A DNA stretch of 64,000 bases from Phenylobacterium sp. (GCF_020253645.1 NZ_JADCBG010000028.1:25280-89279), one strand, 5' to 3'. Shown: positions 36,647 through 49,657, numbered from the stretch's first letter. Notes: generated by a model from the letters alone, not told the origin. A program made the numbers and translations.

Positions 36647-37510
36647 TCAGTCGACGCCGAGACGGGCGATCACCTCGGCCTGGCGCCGCCGCCCGACGGG
36701 CAGCCTCGCGCCGGTGTCCAGAATGCAGAAAACCTGTCCGTCTCGCCGACGGAGCTCGGACACATGGGCGTGAGCCACCCAGTGGGAGCGGTGGATCTGC
36801 GAGCCTTCCCATCCGCAGGCCGTGAGCTCCGCGACCGCTTGGCCGAACGGATAGAGGATCAGGGCGTTCCCGGCGCTGGTCTCGACGCGGAGATAGTGGA
36901 GTTCGGCGGTCAGAGCGACAAGGTCCCGCCCCAGGGTCGGTGGGGTGCGAGACCAGAAGAGCACCTCGCCCGCCTCTGGAGGCCGCACTGAAGAGGAGGG
37001 TGGCGTCGGATCCGCCACCGCCGGTACAGGCCCCGGGGCGCTCCCGCCCCGCACTCCGGAAACCGGGACGCTCAGGTTTCGGGCGGCGTTCAGGCCCAGC
37101 CAGGCGAAGACGGCGGGGGGTGCGATGTTAACGAAGTCACCGAAGATCCGGTGGGGCAGGGAAAGGTCTCCCTCATCCAGGACCGCTTCCAGGCCGAAGA
37201 GGTCATCGAGAAAGACCCCCAACGGCGCAAAGAGTGCAGTTCCAGCAAGGCCCGCGATCAGGATCTGAGTCCAGAACGGCAGGCGCCGGGTCGCCACGAT
37301 CCTGGACAGACCGTACTGGACGAGCTGCATCAGGCCGAGGAGGCCCCCGACTTGAAGACACCAGAAGGCCAGCCGCGCCGGAAGCTCGAGGGGCCGGGAG
37401 GGCTCCGGTTCCAGGAGGGTGAAGAGGATGACAAGACCCAGCCCGGCGACCATCAGAAAGACGGGCCAGGACAGCGTGACCGGGCGCGCTTGGCTGGCTT
37501 CCGGGGTCAT
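36647..37510 (-). CDS. Membrane-anchored LytTR-domain transcriptional regulator
   Basis: Several N-terminal TM segments, then LHYLRVETSAGNALILYPFGQAVAEL...QIHRSHWVAHAHVSELRRRDGQVFCILDTGARLPVGRRRQAEV. Confidence 0.85.
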   Translation of the reverse strand: MTPEASQARPVTLSWPVFLMVAGLGLVILFTLLEPEPSRPLELPARLAFWCLQVGGLLGLMQLVQYGLSRIVATRRLPFWTQILIAGLAGTALFAPLGVFLDDLFGLEAVLDEGDLSLPHRIFGDFVNIAPPAVFAWLGLNAARNLSVPVSGVRGGSAPGPVPAVADPTPPSSSVRPPEAGEVLFWSRTPPTLGRDLVALTAELHYLRVETSAGNALILYPFGQAVAELTACGWEGSQIHRSHWVAHAHVSELRRRDGQVFCILDTGARLPVGRRRQAEVIARLGVD

Positions 37511-37712
37511 GAAGCTCCTGTTCCGCCCCGGAAGACCCCTCTTCCGCAGGCTGATCTCAGCCAGGTCCGGATTCGCTCGGGTCGATCCGACGACGACGGG
37601 CGCCTCGTTTCCAAGCGGATGGGCGTCTATCCTGCGCGTAAGACTTTGGCAACAATGAGGACGGCCGACAGCTCCTGGTCCGGGGCGCCATCACGCGCAA
37701 CAGGCCTTCAGC

Positions 37713-38222
37713 TCAGGCGTGGAAGGCCGGATGAAAGCCGAAGCGTCCCGCCGGGACCGCGCCGGCCAGGGACAGGACCATGAAGAACTCGGCGGGCTCG
37801 GCCTGCGGCGCATGTTCGGGGGCCGGCCGGAAACCGTGCCTCGGATAGTAGCGGGGGTCGCCGGTGAGAACGCAGCCCCGGGCGTCCCGCGCCGCCAGCC
37901 AGAGCCTGACCTCGGCGATCAGGGCTCCGCCGACCCCCTGTCTCTGGAGGGCCGGTTCGACGGAGATGGGACCCAGGCCGAACCACCCCTCCGCACCGCT
38001 CTCGTGGGTGACCGGGGAGAGGGCGACATGGCCCACGACCCGGCCCTCCTGTTCGGCCACCAGGGAAAGGCTCAGCGCTCCGAGGCGGCGCAGGGCCTCG
38101 ATCAGCTCCTGTTCGTCGCCGGCGGCGAAAGCCATGGGCGCAAAGGCCCGCCGGGTGAGGTCATGGATCGCGGGGTGATCCCGCTCTTCCTCGGGCCGGA
38201 TCCGGATCGACAATGCGCCCAT
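37713..38222 (-). CDS. GNAT N-acetyltransferase (YhbS-like)
   Basis: GWFGLGPISVEPALQRQGVGGALIAEVRLWLAARDARGCVLTGDPRYYPRHGF. Confidence 0.9.
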   Translation of the reverse strand: MGALSIRIRPEEERDHPAIHDLTRRAFAPMAFAAGDEQELIEALRRLGALSLSLVAEQEGRVVGHVALSPVTHESGAEGWFGLGPISVEPALQRQGVGGALIAEVRLWLAARDARGCVLTGDPRYYPRHGFRPAPEHAPQAEPAEFFMVLSLAGAVPAGRFGFHPAFHA

Positions 38223-38254
38223 GGGAATATCCGGAACCGACTGAGGACGGGAAA

Positions 38255-38330
38255 TGGTGCCGCCTAGGTGACTCGAACACCTGACCTACGCATTACGAAT
38301 GCGCCGCTCTACCGGCTGAGCTAAGGCGGC
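38255..38330 (-). tRNA. tRNA-Thr (anticodon CGT)
   Basis: Reverse complement GCCGCCTTAGCTCAGCCGGTAGAGCGGCGCATTCGTAATGCG...GTTCGAGTCACCTAGGCGGCACCA. Confidence 0.95.
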
Positions 38331-38368
38331 CCAAGGGCCTGTCGGGCGCCGGGGCCCGCGGACGGGGC

Positions 38369-39883
38369 CTACTTAGCGTCTCTCGGCGTCCTCGCCAAGC
38401 GGCGACGCGCAGGGGGCGGGGCGACGGGCGGCGGGGCCGTTTCCGGCTCCTCCTCCTCCTCGCCCTGCAGGCCCTCGCCGATGGGGAAGGGCGCCGGCGC
38501 CTCCAGAGCCGTGAAATCCTGCTCGGCGTAAGACATGGGCAGGTCCGGCAGGTCGGAGAGGCCGGGCTCCCGGCGCTCGTGCCGCGGATGGATGAGCTCT
38601 CCGGTCTCCGCGAAGCTGACCGCGAGGCGCGCCCAGTCGCCCGGCTGGTAGGCGAAGGCCCGGCCCTCGGGGTCCAGGTCGGACCAGTCCGCCTCGCCCG
38701 GTGCGGAAATCCCGCGACCACGCCAGACCCGGGCCTCGTCGGGCCGCCCGGCGGCGAAGGCTGTGCGGGCCATGAGGCCTGCGATCCGGGCGGTCAGGGG
38801 CTCGGACTCCAGGGCCCGGGCCAGGTCCTGGGCGCGGTCGCCGTCTCCACCCGTCAGCGCCGCCTCGACCATCAGGATGCGGGATTCCCGGGCGCCGGGG
38901 TTCAGGGCGGCGAGGGCGGCGAGACGGCCGGCCCGTTCGCGCGGGGTCTCCCGGGTCTTCAGGTCGCGCAGGGCCATCCAGAGGGCCGGGTGGGGGGCCG
39001 CCTTCCAGGCGGTCTCGATGACCTGGGCGGCGCGGCCGGCCTTGCCCTGGGCGGCGAGAAGGCGGGCGGCCATGACCACGCCGGGCGCGAAGCCGGGCTG
39101 AAGCCGGGCGGCCTCCAGGGCGAAGTCGGCGGCACGCGAGCGGGCCCGGGCGTCGCCGGTCAGGTCCAGCTGGGCGGCGGAGGCGGCGAGCAGGGCCGCG
39201 CGGCCGCGCTCGGCCACCTCGGGGCTGACGATCCGGCGCTCCTGGCCGGTCTTGAGAAGATCGCGGGCCGCCTCCCAGTCGCTCGCCTCCAGGCGCGCCT
39301 CAAGCAGGACCCGCCAGGCCCAGCGCGCGGTGCGGGCCAGGGCGAAGGCGGCCTCGGCGTGCTGGACGGCCGAAGCGCGGTCGCCCCGGTTCAAGGCCAG
39401 GGTGGTCAGGCCCCTGCGAGCCGCGAGGCGGAGGTCGGGAAAGGCCAGCATGGCGGTCCATGCGGCCTCTGCAGCGGCGGAATCCTCCGCCGCCTCGGCC
39501 GCGTGGGCGGAGAGGAGCCGCGCCAGGGCCGGCGCCTCGGCGGTGAGGTCGGCGGCCTTGGCGGCCAGCCGCCGGGCCTCGGCGACGTCCCCGGCGGCCA
39601 CCGCCGTGAAACCGCGGGTCAGCACCTCCAGCTCCTGCCGGCGACGCGTCTCCGCCCGGGCGGCGGCGGCCCGGCGCGGGGCGTCCGCGACCCAGAGGAC
39701 CAGCCGCCATGCCGCGAAGGCCAGAAGGGAGGCCAGCAGGATGATGAGGAGGAGGGCCGCGGCGGTCATGTCCGCCCGCCAGCCCAGCCAGACGATGCTG
39801 GCGCGCCCGGACTCGCCTGCGAGGGACAGGACGATCGCCGCTGCAAGAGAAATGAGGATCAGGATCAGGGCGGAGCGGATCAC
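38369..39883 (-). CDS. HemY N-terminal-domain/TPR membrane protein
   Basis: Two N-terminal TMs, TPR-like body; heme gene neighbourhood. Confidence 0.8.
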   Translation of the reverse strand: MIRSALILILISLAAAIVLSLAGESGRASIVWLGWRADMTAAALLLIILLASLLAFAAWRLVLWVADAPRRAAAARAETRRRQELEVLTRGFTAVAAGDVAEARRLAAKAADLTAEAPALARLLSAHAAEAAEDSAAAEAAWTAMLAFPDLRLAARRGLTTLALNRGDRASAVQHAEAAFALARTARWAWRVLLEARLEASDWEAARDLLKTGQERRIVSPEVAERGRAALLAASAAQLDLTGDARARSRAADFALEAARLQPGFAPGVVMAARLLAAQGKAGRAAQVIETAWKAAPHPALWMALRDLKTRETPRERAGRLAALAALNPGARESRILMVEAALTGGDGDRAQDLARALESEPLTARIAGLMARTAFAAGRPDEARVWRGRGISAPGEADWSDLDPEGRAFAYQPGDWARLAVSFAETGELIHPRHERREPGLSDLPDLPMSYAEQDFTALEAPAPFPIGEGLQGEEEEEPETAPPPVAPPPARRRLARTPRDAK

Positions 39884-40725
39884 GGCGCAGGCTCCTCAAG
39901 GCGGGCGAGGTCGCGCAGGGCCCGCTCGCCGAGGGCGGCGGCCTGCCGGTCGAGCCGCGCCCGGGTCTGGGCCCGGTCCCACCAGGGCCGGAGCGCATCC
40001 TGGACAGCGGGGGGCAGGCCCGCGAGGCTGGCCAGAGCCCCCTCCAGGTCGCCCTCGCCCAGCAGGATCTCAGCCCGCGCCAGCCGGGCTTCGGGGCTGT
40101 CTCCGGGCAACCGGCCGACCGGCCGCACGACGATCACCCGGGACAGCCCCGCCCGGAGGCGCTCGCCCAGCGTCGCGGTCTCGGCCGGAAGACGGGCTGC
40201 AGCCGCAGCCCGGGCGGCGAAGTCGGGGAACTCCAGGGCGAGGGTCGCCCGGCTGGGGGCGCCTGTGGCCGCCACGGCGGCGAAGCCGGAGAGATCCAGG
40301 TCCGCTGGGGCCAGGGCCTCGACCCGGGCCAGCTCCTCCGGAAAGGGCCGCGAGGTCTGGGCGGCGGAAAGCAGGGCGGCCGCGGCCAGCGCCGAGCGGG
40401 CGGAGGCGGCTGTGAGCTTCTGACCTGTCTCGAGGTCGTCGATCCTGGCCTCGAGCCGGGCGAGGTCGCCCGCGGGGGGCGCCAGGATCGTCCCGGCCCT
40501 CACCGGAGGGTCGACCGCCATGGGCGGCGGAACAGGCGCAAGGCGCGCCGGCGGCGGTTCCGGTTTCTGCGAGGCGGCGAAATCGAGGGGCGGCGGCAGG
40601 CCCGGCCCAAACCGGATGAAGGCGGCGATGGCGATGGCGGCCGCCGCAGCGAAGGCCAGGAGGGCCCAGAAAACCCGCCCGGCAAGGGAGGGCGCAGGGG
40701 TCGGGGGCGGCGGGGCTTCGGTCAT
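39880..40725 (-). CDS. Mitofilin-like (COG4223-type) membrane protein
   Basis: Single TM, coiled-coil ARLEARIDDLETGQ, conserved position between HemY-like and HemD. Confidence 0.6.
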   Translation of the reverse strand: MTEAPPPPTPAPSLAGRVFWALLAFAAAAAIAIAAFIRFGPGLPPPLDFAASQKPEPPPARLAPVPPPMAVDPPVRAGTILAPPAGDLARLEARIDDLETGQKLTAASARSALAAAALLSAAQTSRPFPEELARVEALAPADLDLSGFAAVAATGAPSRATLALEFPDFAARAAAAARLPAETATLGERLRAGLSRVIVVRPVGRLPGDSPEARLARAEILLGEGDLEGALASLAGLPPAVQDALRPWWDRAQTRARLDRQAAALGERALRDLARLEEPAP

Positions 40726-41447
40726 CTGCGGGAAGCTAGCAGATTCATGAGGTCGGTTTCGAGGGGCGAGTCCGGAGCGGCGCGCCCGGCAAGGTCCAGG
40801 TCTTCCAGGGGCGCTAGGCAGGCCGCAGACAGACCCAGGACGAGCGGGCGCGCGGATTGTTCCTCCAGGAGGCGGGCGAGACGGCGGCCGGCGCGCGCCG
40901 AATGCACCAGGATGAACGGCGCCGAGAGGGCTGCGCGGAGGGCTTCGCCGGGGAGGCGGGTCTCGTTCGTGGCGTAGACGGCGACCCGCCGGGCGGGGCG
41001 GCCTGCGGCGACCAGGCGCCCTGCGAGGTCGCCGGCCGGCTCCCGGGCCGAGGCATGGAGCACTTCGCCGGCGGGGGGATCGGCGAGGATCCGCGCCGCA
41101 AGGCCCGCCACGTCTCCCTCGCCCTCGCGAATGTCCGGGAAACCCGCCGCCCGCGCCGCGGCGGCTGTGGCGGATCCCACCACATAGACCGGTCCCGTCC
41201 GGCGGGGGCTGAGCCGGGCGAAGGCGCGCACGCCATTGGCGGAGGTGAAGGCCAGGGGCCCGTCGCAGGCCAGGGCCGCGGCGTCCACCGGCAGGTCGAC
41301 CGTCTCGAGAAGGGGCAGGACGAGGGGCCGGAAGCCAAGCGCCGCGACCTGCGCCGCCGTCCCGGAGGCGCCCGGAGCAGCGCGGGTGATCCAGACGGCG
41401 GCGGGGGCGGCCGCCCCCGGGGACGGGTTGTGGGTCGGGGCGCTCAT
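40722..41447 (-). CDS. hemD: Uroporphyrinogen-III synthase
   Basis: [44 protein letters not shown]; next to hemC. Confidence 0.85.
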   Translation of the reverse strand: MSAPTHNPSPGAAAPAAVWITRAAPGASGTAAQVAALGFRPLVLPLLETVDLPVDAAALACDGPLAFTSANGVRAFARLSPRRTGPVYVVGSATAAAARAAGFPDIREGEGDVAGLAARILADPPAGEVLHASAREPAGDLAGRLVAAGRPARRVAVYATNETRLPGEALRAALSAPFILVHSARAGRRLARLLEEQSARPLVLGLSAACLAPLEDLDLAGRAAPDSPLETDLMNLLASRR

Positions 41448-41481
41448 GTCGCCGGCGACAATGCGCCCGTCGGCCCGGGAA

Positions 41482-42432
41482 TCAATCGGGAAGCAGGATG
41501 AGTTCGCCGCCCTCGGCCTGGATGCGCCGGCCAAGGTCCAGCCCCAGGGCGGCGGCGGCCGTCGCCCCGGCGCCGGCGTCGATGCGCCCCTCTCCCCGGA
41601 ACCGGTGGAGGCCGTCGGGGGAAAGGGCCTCCACCACCAGGACCAGGTCTCCGCCCTCGAGGACCGCGTGGGCGCCGATGGCCGTGCGGCAGCTGCCTTC
41701 CAGGGCGGCCATCGCGCCCCGCTCGGCGGCCACGGCCAGGGCGGTGGGAGCATGGCGGAGGCTTTCCAGCCAGGGCAGATCCCGATCCGCCTCCCGGGTC
41801 TGGACGGCCAGGGCCCCCTGGCCCGGCGCCGGCGGCGACAGGCGCGGGTCGATGAAGCTGCGGGGCAGGTCGCCAAGGCCCAGCCGGTTGAGGCCCGAGG
41901 CCGCCAGCAGGATGGCGTCGGCCTCGCCGGCCCTCAGCTTCTCAAGGCGGGTGTCGACATTCCCGCGCAGCATGCGCACGTCGAGGTCCGGCCTCAGGTT
42001 CAGGCTCTGGGCCTGGCGGCGCAGCGAAGCCGTGCCCAGGCGCGCGCCCCGGGGCAGGTCCTCGAGCCGGTCGGCGGTCAGGCTGAGGAAGGCGTCGCGG
42101 GGATCCTCACGCTCGGGGATGGCGGCCAGGAACAGGCCTTCGGGGGCCGCCACTGGCATGTCCTTGAGCGAGTGGACGGCGCAGTCGATCCGGCCGTCGA
42201 GGAGGGCCTCCTCGATCTCCTTGGTGAAGAGGCCCTTGCCGCCGACCTCCAGCAGGCGCCGGTCCTGGATCCGGTCGCCGGAGGTGGTGATGACCACCAG
42301 GGGGGCGACGCGCTCGGCGTCCTCCGGCGGGGCGCCGAGGGCGGCGGCGATGCGCCTCTGCATCTGCCCCGCCTGGGCGAGGGAGAGCTTGGAGCCGCGG
42401 GCCCCGATCCGGACAGGCTGTTGCGCAGGCAC
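41482..42432 (-). CDS. hemC: Hydroxymethylbilane synthase
   Basis: [57 protein letters not shown]. Confidence 0.97.
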   Translation of the reverse strand: MPAQQPVRIGARGSKLSLAQAGQMQRRIAAALGAPPEDAERVAPLVVITTSGDRIQDRRLLEVGGKGLFTKEIEEALLDGRIDCAVHSLKDMPVAAPEGLFLAAIPEREDPRDAFLSLTADRLEDLPRGARLGTASLRRQAQSLNLRPDLDVRMLRGNVDTRLEKLRAGEADAILLAASGLNRLGLGDLPRSFIDPRLSPPAPGQGALAVQTREADRDLPWLESLRHAPTALAVAAERGAMAALEGSCRTAIGAHAVLEGGDLVLVVEALSPDGLHRFRGEGRIDAGAGATAAAALGLDLGRRIQAEGGELILLPD

Positions 42433-42519
42433 GACGGGAGGGCTACCTCGGCTGGGACTTCACTCCGGACCGGCCCTACAGGAGCCGCGCCGGGCCCGCA
42501 ACCCGGACCCCCGCCCCAC

Positions 42520-43605
42520 ATGACCGACCTGACCGTCCTTGGCGTCGAGACGAGCTGCGACGAGACCGCGGCGGCGGTGGTGCGCCTGTCCGTAGACGGG
42601 GCGGTGACCGTCCTGTCCTCCGTGGTCGGCCTGCAGACCGAGGCCCACGCCCCGTTTGGCGGGGTGGTGCCCGAGATCGCCGCCCGGGCCCACGTCGAGA
42701 CCATCGACTCGGTCGTCGCCGAGGCCATGGAGCGGGCGGGAACCGGCTGGGGGGAGCTGTCCGGGGTCGCCGCCACGGCGGGACCCGGGCTGATCGGCGG
42801 GGTGATGGTCGGCCTGTCCTTCGGCAAGGCCGTGGCCCTGGCCCGACACCTGCCCCTGGTGGCGGTGAACCATCTGGAGGGGCATGCGGTCTCCGCCCGT
42901 CTCACCGCGCGGATCGACTATCCCTTCCTTCTGCTCCTGGTCTCCGGGGGGCACTGCCAGCTCTTGTGGGTGGAAGGGGTCGGGGCCTGCGCGCGCCTGG
43001 GCTCGACCATCGACGACGCGGCGGGCGAGGCCTTCGACAAGATCGCCAAGTCCCTGGGCCTGCCCTATCCCGGCGGCCCGGCCCTGGAGCGGCTGGCGGC
43101 GTCTGGGGACCCCGGCGCCTTCGATCTTCCGCGGGCCCTCCTCGGCCGGCCGGGTTGCGACTTTTCCTTCTCTGGGCTCAAGACCGCCGCCGCGCGGCTG
43201 GCGGCGACCTGCGGCGAGGCTTCCCGGGCCGACCTCGCCGCCTCGGTCCAGGCGGCCATCGCGCGCCAGCTGGCCGAGCGGACGCGCCGGGCCATGATGG
43301 CCTGCGCCCCGGACCCGCCCCCCGGCGGACGGCGCTTCGTGGTCGCCGGCGGGGTGGCGGCCAACGGCGCCGTGCGCGCGGCCCTGCAGGACCTGGCCTC
43401 GGAACTGGGCTGGAGCTTCCACGCCCCGCCCCTGGCCTATTGCACGGACAACGCCGCCATGATCGCCCTGGCCGGCGCCGAGCGCCTGGCCCTGGGCCTG
43501 ACGGATTCCCTATCCGCGCCGGCCCGGCCGCGCTGGCCCCTCGATCCGGCGGCGGCGGCCGACCGTCCCACCCACCTTCCCGGCCGGAAGGGCGCCAAGG
43601 CATGA
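42520..43605 (+). CDS. tsaD: tRNA N6-adenosine threonylcarbamoyltransferase
   Basis: [54 protein letters not shown]. Confidence 0.97.
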   Translation: MTDLTVLGVETSCDETAAAVVRLSVDGAVTVLSSVVGLQTEAHAPFGGVVPEIAARAHVETIDSVVAEAMERAGTGWGELSGVAATAGPGLIGGVMVGLSFGKAVALARHLPLVAVNHLEGHAVSARLTARIDYPFLLLLVSGGHCQLLWVEGVGACARLGSTIDDAAGEAFDKIAKSLGLPYPGGPALERLAASGDPGAFDLPRALLGRPGCDFSFSGLKTAAARLAATCGEASRADLAASVQAAIARQLAERTRRAMMACAPDPPPGGRRFVVAGGVAANGAVRAALQDLASELGWSFHAPPLAYCTDNAAMIALAGAERLALGLTDSLSAPARPRWPLDPAAAADRPTHLPGRKGAKA

Positions 43606-44603
43606 GCGAGACCTTCCGGACTGTCGGCGTGATCGGCGCTGGCGCCTGGGGCACGGCCCTGGCCCTGGTCTGCGCCCGGGCGGGACTGGAGACCACCCTC
43701 TACGCCCGGGAAGCCGAGGTGGCGGAGGACGTCAATGTCCGCAGGGAGAACCGGACCTTCCTGCCCGGCGTGCCCCTCGACCCCGGGGTCCGCGCCGTCG
43801 CCAGCCCCGGGGACCTGGCCGGCCGGGACCTCTACCTGAACGTCACCCCGGCCCAGCACCTCCGCTCGAGCCTGCGCGCCTTCGCCCCCGTCGTCACCGC
43901 CGGGACTCCCATGGTCCTGTGCGCCAAGGGCATCGAGCAGGGCTCCCTGAAGCTCATGACCGAGGTCCTGGCCGAGACCCTGCCGGACGCCCGGCCGGCC
44001 GTCCTGTCAGGCCCCTCCTTCGCCGCCGAGGTGGCCCGGGGCCTGCCCACCGCTGTGACCCTGGCCTGTCCCGACGAGGCCCTGGGAGCGGACCTCGCCC
44101 GGGCGGTGGCGGGTCCCGCCTTCCGCCCCTACGCCGCCACGGACATGGTGGGCGCCGAGGTCGGCGGGGCGGTCAAGAACGTCCTGGCCATCGCCTGCGG
44201 GGTATCCGAGGGGCGGGGCCTGGGGCGGTCGGCGCACGCGGCCCTGATCACCCGGGGTTTCGCCGAGCTGACCCGGATGGCCGTGGCCCTGGGCGGCCGC
44301 GCCGAGACCGTCGCCGGCCTGTGCGGCCTTGGGGACCTGGTCCTGACCTGCTCCTCGCCCCAGTCGCGCAACATGAGCGTCGGCCTCGCCCTGGGTCAGG
44401 GGAAGAGCCTCGACGCCGCCCTGTCGGGCAAGGTCTCGGTGGCCGAGGGGGTCGCCTCCGCCCCCGCCGTCCGCGACCTGGCCGCCCGAATCGGCGTCGA
44501 GGCGCCCATCTGCCAGGCCGTCGCCGCCATCCTCGCCGGCGAGGTCGGGGTCGAGGCCGCCATCACCGGCCTCCTCTCCCGCCCCCTCAAGTCTGAACGC
44601 TGA
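43602..44603 (+). CDS. gpsA: Glycerol-3-phosphate dehydrogenase [NAD(P)+]
   Basis: [55 protein letters not shown]. Confidence 0.96.
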   Translation: MSETFRTVGVIGAGAWGTALALVCARAGLETTLYAREAEVAEDVNVRRENRTFLPGVPLDPGVRAVASPGDLAGRDLYLNVTPAQHLRSSLRAFAPVVTAGTPMVLCAKGIEQGSLKLMTEVLAETLPDARPAVLSGPSFAAEVARGLPTAVTLACPDEALGADLARAVAGPAFRPYAATDMVGAEVGGAVKNVLAIACGVSEGRGLGRSAHAALITRGFAELTRMAVALGGRAETVAGLCGLGDLVLTCSSPQSRNMSVGLALGQGKSLDAALSGKVSVAEGVASAPAVRDLAARIGVEAPICQAVAAILAGEVGVEAAITGLLSRPLKSER

Positions 44604-44623
44604 ACCCTGAAAGGAGCCGCGCC

Positions 44624-44908
44624 ATGGGCCTCTACGTCCTGGTCTGCAATGACAAGCCGAACAGCCTGGAGCTCAGGCTGGCCAACCGCGAGGCCCACCT
44701 GGCCTACGCCCGGGGCTTCGCCGGCCGGCTGAAGGTGGCCGGCCCCCTGCTGGACGAGGCCGGGAACATGGCCGGCTCCCTCCTGATCCTGGAGGCCGAT
44801 AGCCTGGAGGACGCCAGGGCCTTCAACCTCGGCGATCCCTATCAGACGGCCGGCCTGTTCGCCTCGGTCCAGGTGACCGCCTTTAAGGCGAGCATCGGCG
44901 CCCTCTGA
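44624..44908 (+). CDS. YciI family protein
   Basis: MGLYVLVCNDKPNSLELRLANREAHLAY..GGSLLILEADSLEDARAFNLGDPY-type. Confidence 0.85.
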   Translation: MGLYVLVCNDKPNSLELRLANREAHLAYARGFAGRLKVAGPLLDEAGNMAGSLLILEADSLEDARAFNLGDPYQTAGLFASVQVTAFKASIGAL

Positions 44909-45276
44909 TGCGTCGTCCGCAGGCGGACAATCCGGCGGCGCCGCCCCCGGGGACGCGGCTTTGCGCGGTGACCGACCTGGGCGACCCGGGCGCCCGTGGC
45001 TTCCGTTTCCGGGTTGGCGAGGCCCTCTTCGCCGGATTCCTGGTTCGCGAGGGGGGCGAAGTGCGGGGCTGGGTCGATTCCTGCCCGCACAATGGCTGGC
45101 CGCTGGCGGTGATGGACGACCTTTACCTGACCCGGACCGGCGACCGGATCCTCTGCGCGGCCCACGGCGCCGTCTTCCGCCTGGGGGACGGGGTCTGCAC
45201 CGCCGGCCCCTGCGCCGGAGAGGCGCTGACGCCCTGGCCCGTGACCGTGCGCGACGGAACCGTCGAGACAGCCTGA
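44908..45276 (+). CDS. Rieske [2Fe-2S] domain protein
   Basis: DSCPHNGWPL...ILCAAHGAVFRLGDGVCTAGPCAGEAL (CxH...CxxH). Confidence 0.9.
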   Translation: MRRPQADNPAAPPPGTRLCAVTDLGDPGARGFRFRVGEALFAGFLVREGGEVRGWVDSCPHNGWPLAVMDDLYLTRTGDRILCAAHGAVFRLGDGVCTAGPCAGEALTPWPVTVRDGTVETA

Positions 45277-45293
45277 AGCCCCAGCCCGTAACC

Positions 45294-46046
45294 TCAGCCT
45301 GCGGGCGAGACCTCGGCGGCGAAAGCGGCGACTTCCTTCACGAGGCCCTCGGCGGCAAGCGTCACCAGCTCCCCGCCCTTCTCGGGCGTGGCCTGCGCCG
45401 GGTCAGAGCCCATCCGCCCGTCGGGATAGCGGGCGCGGAAATCCGCCGCCTCGCGGATCGGGCCGGTGGGGGCGATTTGCGGCGCGTAGCTGGCGGTCTT
45501 GATGGCGTCCGGATAGGCCCACTGGGTCACCGCGATCTCGGAGGGCGTGGCGTGGCTGCCGTGGCCGGTCGGGAACTGGCGGCCGGCCAGGGCGTTCACT
45601 CCCGGCAGGTCCCACCAGTTCCTGAGCTTCAGGGAAAAGCCCCGCGGTCGGCCCGCAAAGCTCGCTTCGGCGTAGAGCTCGGAGAAGGCCGCCTCTATGG
45701 TCGCGACGTTCCCGCCATGGCCGTTCAGGAAATAGATGCGCGTGAACCCATGGGCCGCCAGGCTGCGACACCAGTCGCCGATGGCGGCGATGAAGGTGGT
45801 CGGCCTCAGGGAGATGGTGCCGGGGAAGCCCAGGTGATGCTGGGCCATGCCGATGTTAAAGGTCGGTGCGACCAGGAGGTTGGCGCCCTTCTGGGCCTCA
45901 TGGGCGATGATCTCCGGGCAGAGCCAGTCCGTGCCGAGAAGACCGGTGGGGCCATGCTGCTCGTTGGAGCCGATGGGCACCACGATCGCCGTGGAACGCT
46001 TCAGCTGGGCCTCGATCTCGGGCCAGGTGGACAGGTGCAGCAGCAT
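45294..46046 (-). CDS. Creatininase family protein
   Basis: AIVVPIGSNEQHGPTGLLGTDWL..YFLNGHGGN..HATPSEIAV. Confidence 0.9.
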   Translation of the reverse strand: MLLHLSTWPEIEAQLKRSTAIVVPIGSNEQHGPTGLLGTDWLCPEIIAHEAQKGANLLVAPTFNIGMAQHHLGFPGTISLRPTTFIAAIGDWCRSLAAHGFTRIYFLNGHGGNVATIEAAFSELYAEASFAGRPRGFSLKLRNWWDLPGVNALAGRQFPTGHGSHATPSEIAVTQWAYPDAIKTASYAPQIAPTGPIREAADFRARYPDGRMGSDPAQATPEKGGELVTLAAEGLVKEVAAFAAEVSPAG

Positions 46047-46190
46047 GGGGATCTCCGGAAGGACGCCCCCTGAGGCTAGCGGCCCGGGCGGCGCGCGCAA
46101 GGCGGGGCTGAAATTCCGGCGCTCGCCGCTTCCCCCCGCCGCGCCGGCGCACTAGTAGCGTTCTGGCGAGGACCGCAAGGGAGGCATGGC

Positions 46191-48128
<1,938 letters not shown>

Positions 48129-48135
48129 GCCCGGC

Positions 48136-49134
48136 TTGGACGCCGCCCTTCCAGAGGCGCTCCGGGCGGCCATCCAGAGGCGCCTTGACGGGCGGGCGCC
48201 GGATGGTCTGGCCGGACGGGCGCAACGTCTGTCCGAGGGATACCGGGCGGGCCGGACCTCGTCGGTGCTGGTCAGGGAGGAGGCCGACGCCCTGGCCTAC
48301 GCCTTGACCCGGACGCCGGCGACCTACGCCGCGACCCTGAGGGCCCTGGCGGAGGTTCTGGCGCTACGGCCAGACTTTGCGCCGACCCGCCTCCTCGACG
48401 CCGGAGCCGGACCGGGCGGCGGCGGCTGGGCGGCTGTGGAAACCTGTCCCTCCCTGACGTCTGTCATCCGCCTGGACCATAGCGCCGCCTTCCTCGACCT
48501 GGCGGAAGACCTGGCCGCCGCCGGGCCCTCCCCGCTGGCCGGTGCGATTCGAGTCCGCGCAGACTTGGCGGCAACCGCACAGGAGTTTCCGGAGGCCGAC
48601 CTGGTCCTCGCCGCCTACGCGCTCACCGAGATCCCGGCCCGGGACCTGGACGCCGTTGTGAGCGGGCTCTGGCGGGCGACGCGGGACCTGCTGTTGATTG
48701 TCGAGCCCGGCTCGCCCGACGCCTGGCGGCGGGGCCTCGATATCCGTGCGGCGCTCATCAGGTCGGGCGCCCGACTGGTCGGGCCCTGCCCCCACGACTC
48801 GGCGTGTCCGCTGCGTGCGCCAGACTGGTGCCACTTCGCCCAGAGGCTTCCCCGGAGCCGCGCCCACCGCCGCGCCAAGGGCGGGACGGCGTCCTTCGAG
48901 GACGAAAAGTTCTTCTGGCTGGCCTTTGAGAGAGGACCGCCGGGTTCAGGCCGGAGGCCCGGGGCCCGGGTCATCGCCCCTCCGAAATCGGGGAAGTCGG
49001 GGGTCAGGCTGAAACTCTGCAGGTCCGACGGCGCAGCGGCGGACATCCTGGCGTCGCGACGGGACCGCGCAACCTTCAGCCTCGCCCGGCGGCTTGACTG
49101 GGGCGCCGGGTTCGACCCCCCGGAGCCTCAGTAG
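48136..49134 (+). CDS. Rsm22-family (small ribosomal subunit) methyltransferase-like protein
   Basis: TRLLDAGAGPGGGGWAA..Rsm22-like HDSACPL..PDWCHFAQRLPRSR.. Confidence 0.8.
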   Translation: MDAALPEALRAAIQRRLDGRAPDGLAGRAQRLSEGYRAGRTSSVLVREEADALAYALTRTPATYAATLRALAEVLALRPDFAPTRLLDAGAGPGGGGWAAVETCPSLTSVIRLDHSAAFLDLAEDLAAAGPSPLAGAIRVRADLAATAQEFPEADLVLAAYALTEIPARDLDAVVSGLWRATRDLLLIVEPGSPDAWRRGLDIRAALIRSGARLVGPCPHDSACPLRAPDWCHFAQRLPRSRAHRRAKGGTASFEDEKFFWLAFERGPPGSGRRPGARVIAPPKSGKSGVRLKLCRSDGAAADILASRRDRATFSLARRLDWGAGFDPPEPQ

Positions 49135-49493
49135 GGCGGGGGCTGGGTGGTCGCCGCATCCGCGCCCTCGATGAGGTCTCCGACCGCATCCTGGCTCGCC
49201 GGCGGACGGGCGGGCGAGGCCGGGGCTTCTTCAGGAGCCGGGGGTCTTTCCGGAGGCGGCGGCGCCTCGGGCTCAGGGTCGGGCTCGGGGATGGGCGGGG
49301 GCGGAAGATCCGTGGGAAGCGGCGTCACCTCGGGCGCCGTGACCGCCGGCGCAGTGGTGGCGGCGACGGGCGCCTCGCCGGGGAGGTAGGCGACATCCCG
49401 GGCTCCCAGAACACCGGAGATGAAGCCGGCCAGGGCCATCAGGACGATCACGACAGCGGCGATCTTCCTGAGATTTCGGGGCATGGACCACAT
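49128..49493 (-). CDS. Single-TM proline-rich hypothetical protein
   Basis: TM KIAAVVIVLMALAGFISGVLG then extended P/E-rich tail. Confidence 0.55.
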   Translation of the reverse strand: MWSMPRNLRKIAAVVIVLMALAGFISGVLGARDVAYLPGEAPVAATTAPAVTAPEVTPLPTDLPPPPIPEPDPEPEAPPPPERPPAPEEAPASPARPPASQDAVGDLIEGADAATTQPPPY

Positions 49494-49595
49494 GTCCCTT
49501 TTCCTAGAGCCTGATCCCTCCTGTGGGAACCCTCTGAAGTCAGCTGGAGGGCGCCAGGCCCTCGGGTCGGGCGTGATTGCCGGCGACCTGCCGAA

Positions 49596-49610
49596 GTAAA
49601 CGCCTCTTAA
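49596..49610. promoter_or_regulatory. Candidate CtrA-like box GTAA-N7-TTAA upstream of ftsK
   Basis: gtaaacgcctcttaa, 7/8 match to TTAA-N7-TTAA, ~48 bp before the ftsK ATG. Confidence 0.35.
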
Positions 49611-49657
49611 CCCTCTTTCAGTAAAGATCGACCCCCGGTTCGGAGAGGCGGTGCGTC

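Noticed and set aside
36530-36650. Small ORFs in the gap between the OMP and LytTR genes
   Set aside because: No coding signature; likely promoter/UTR.
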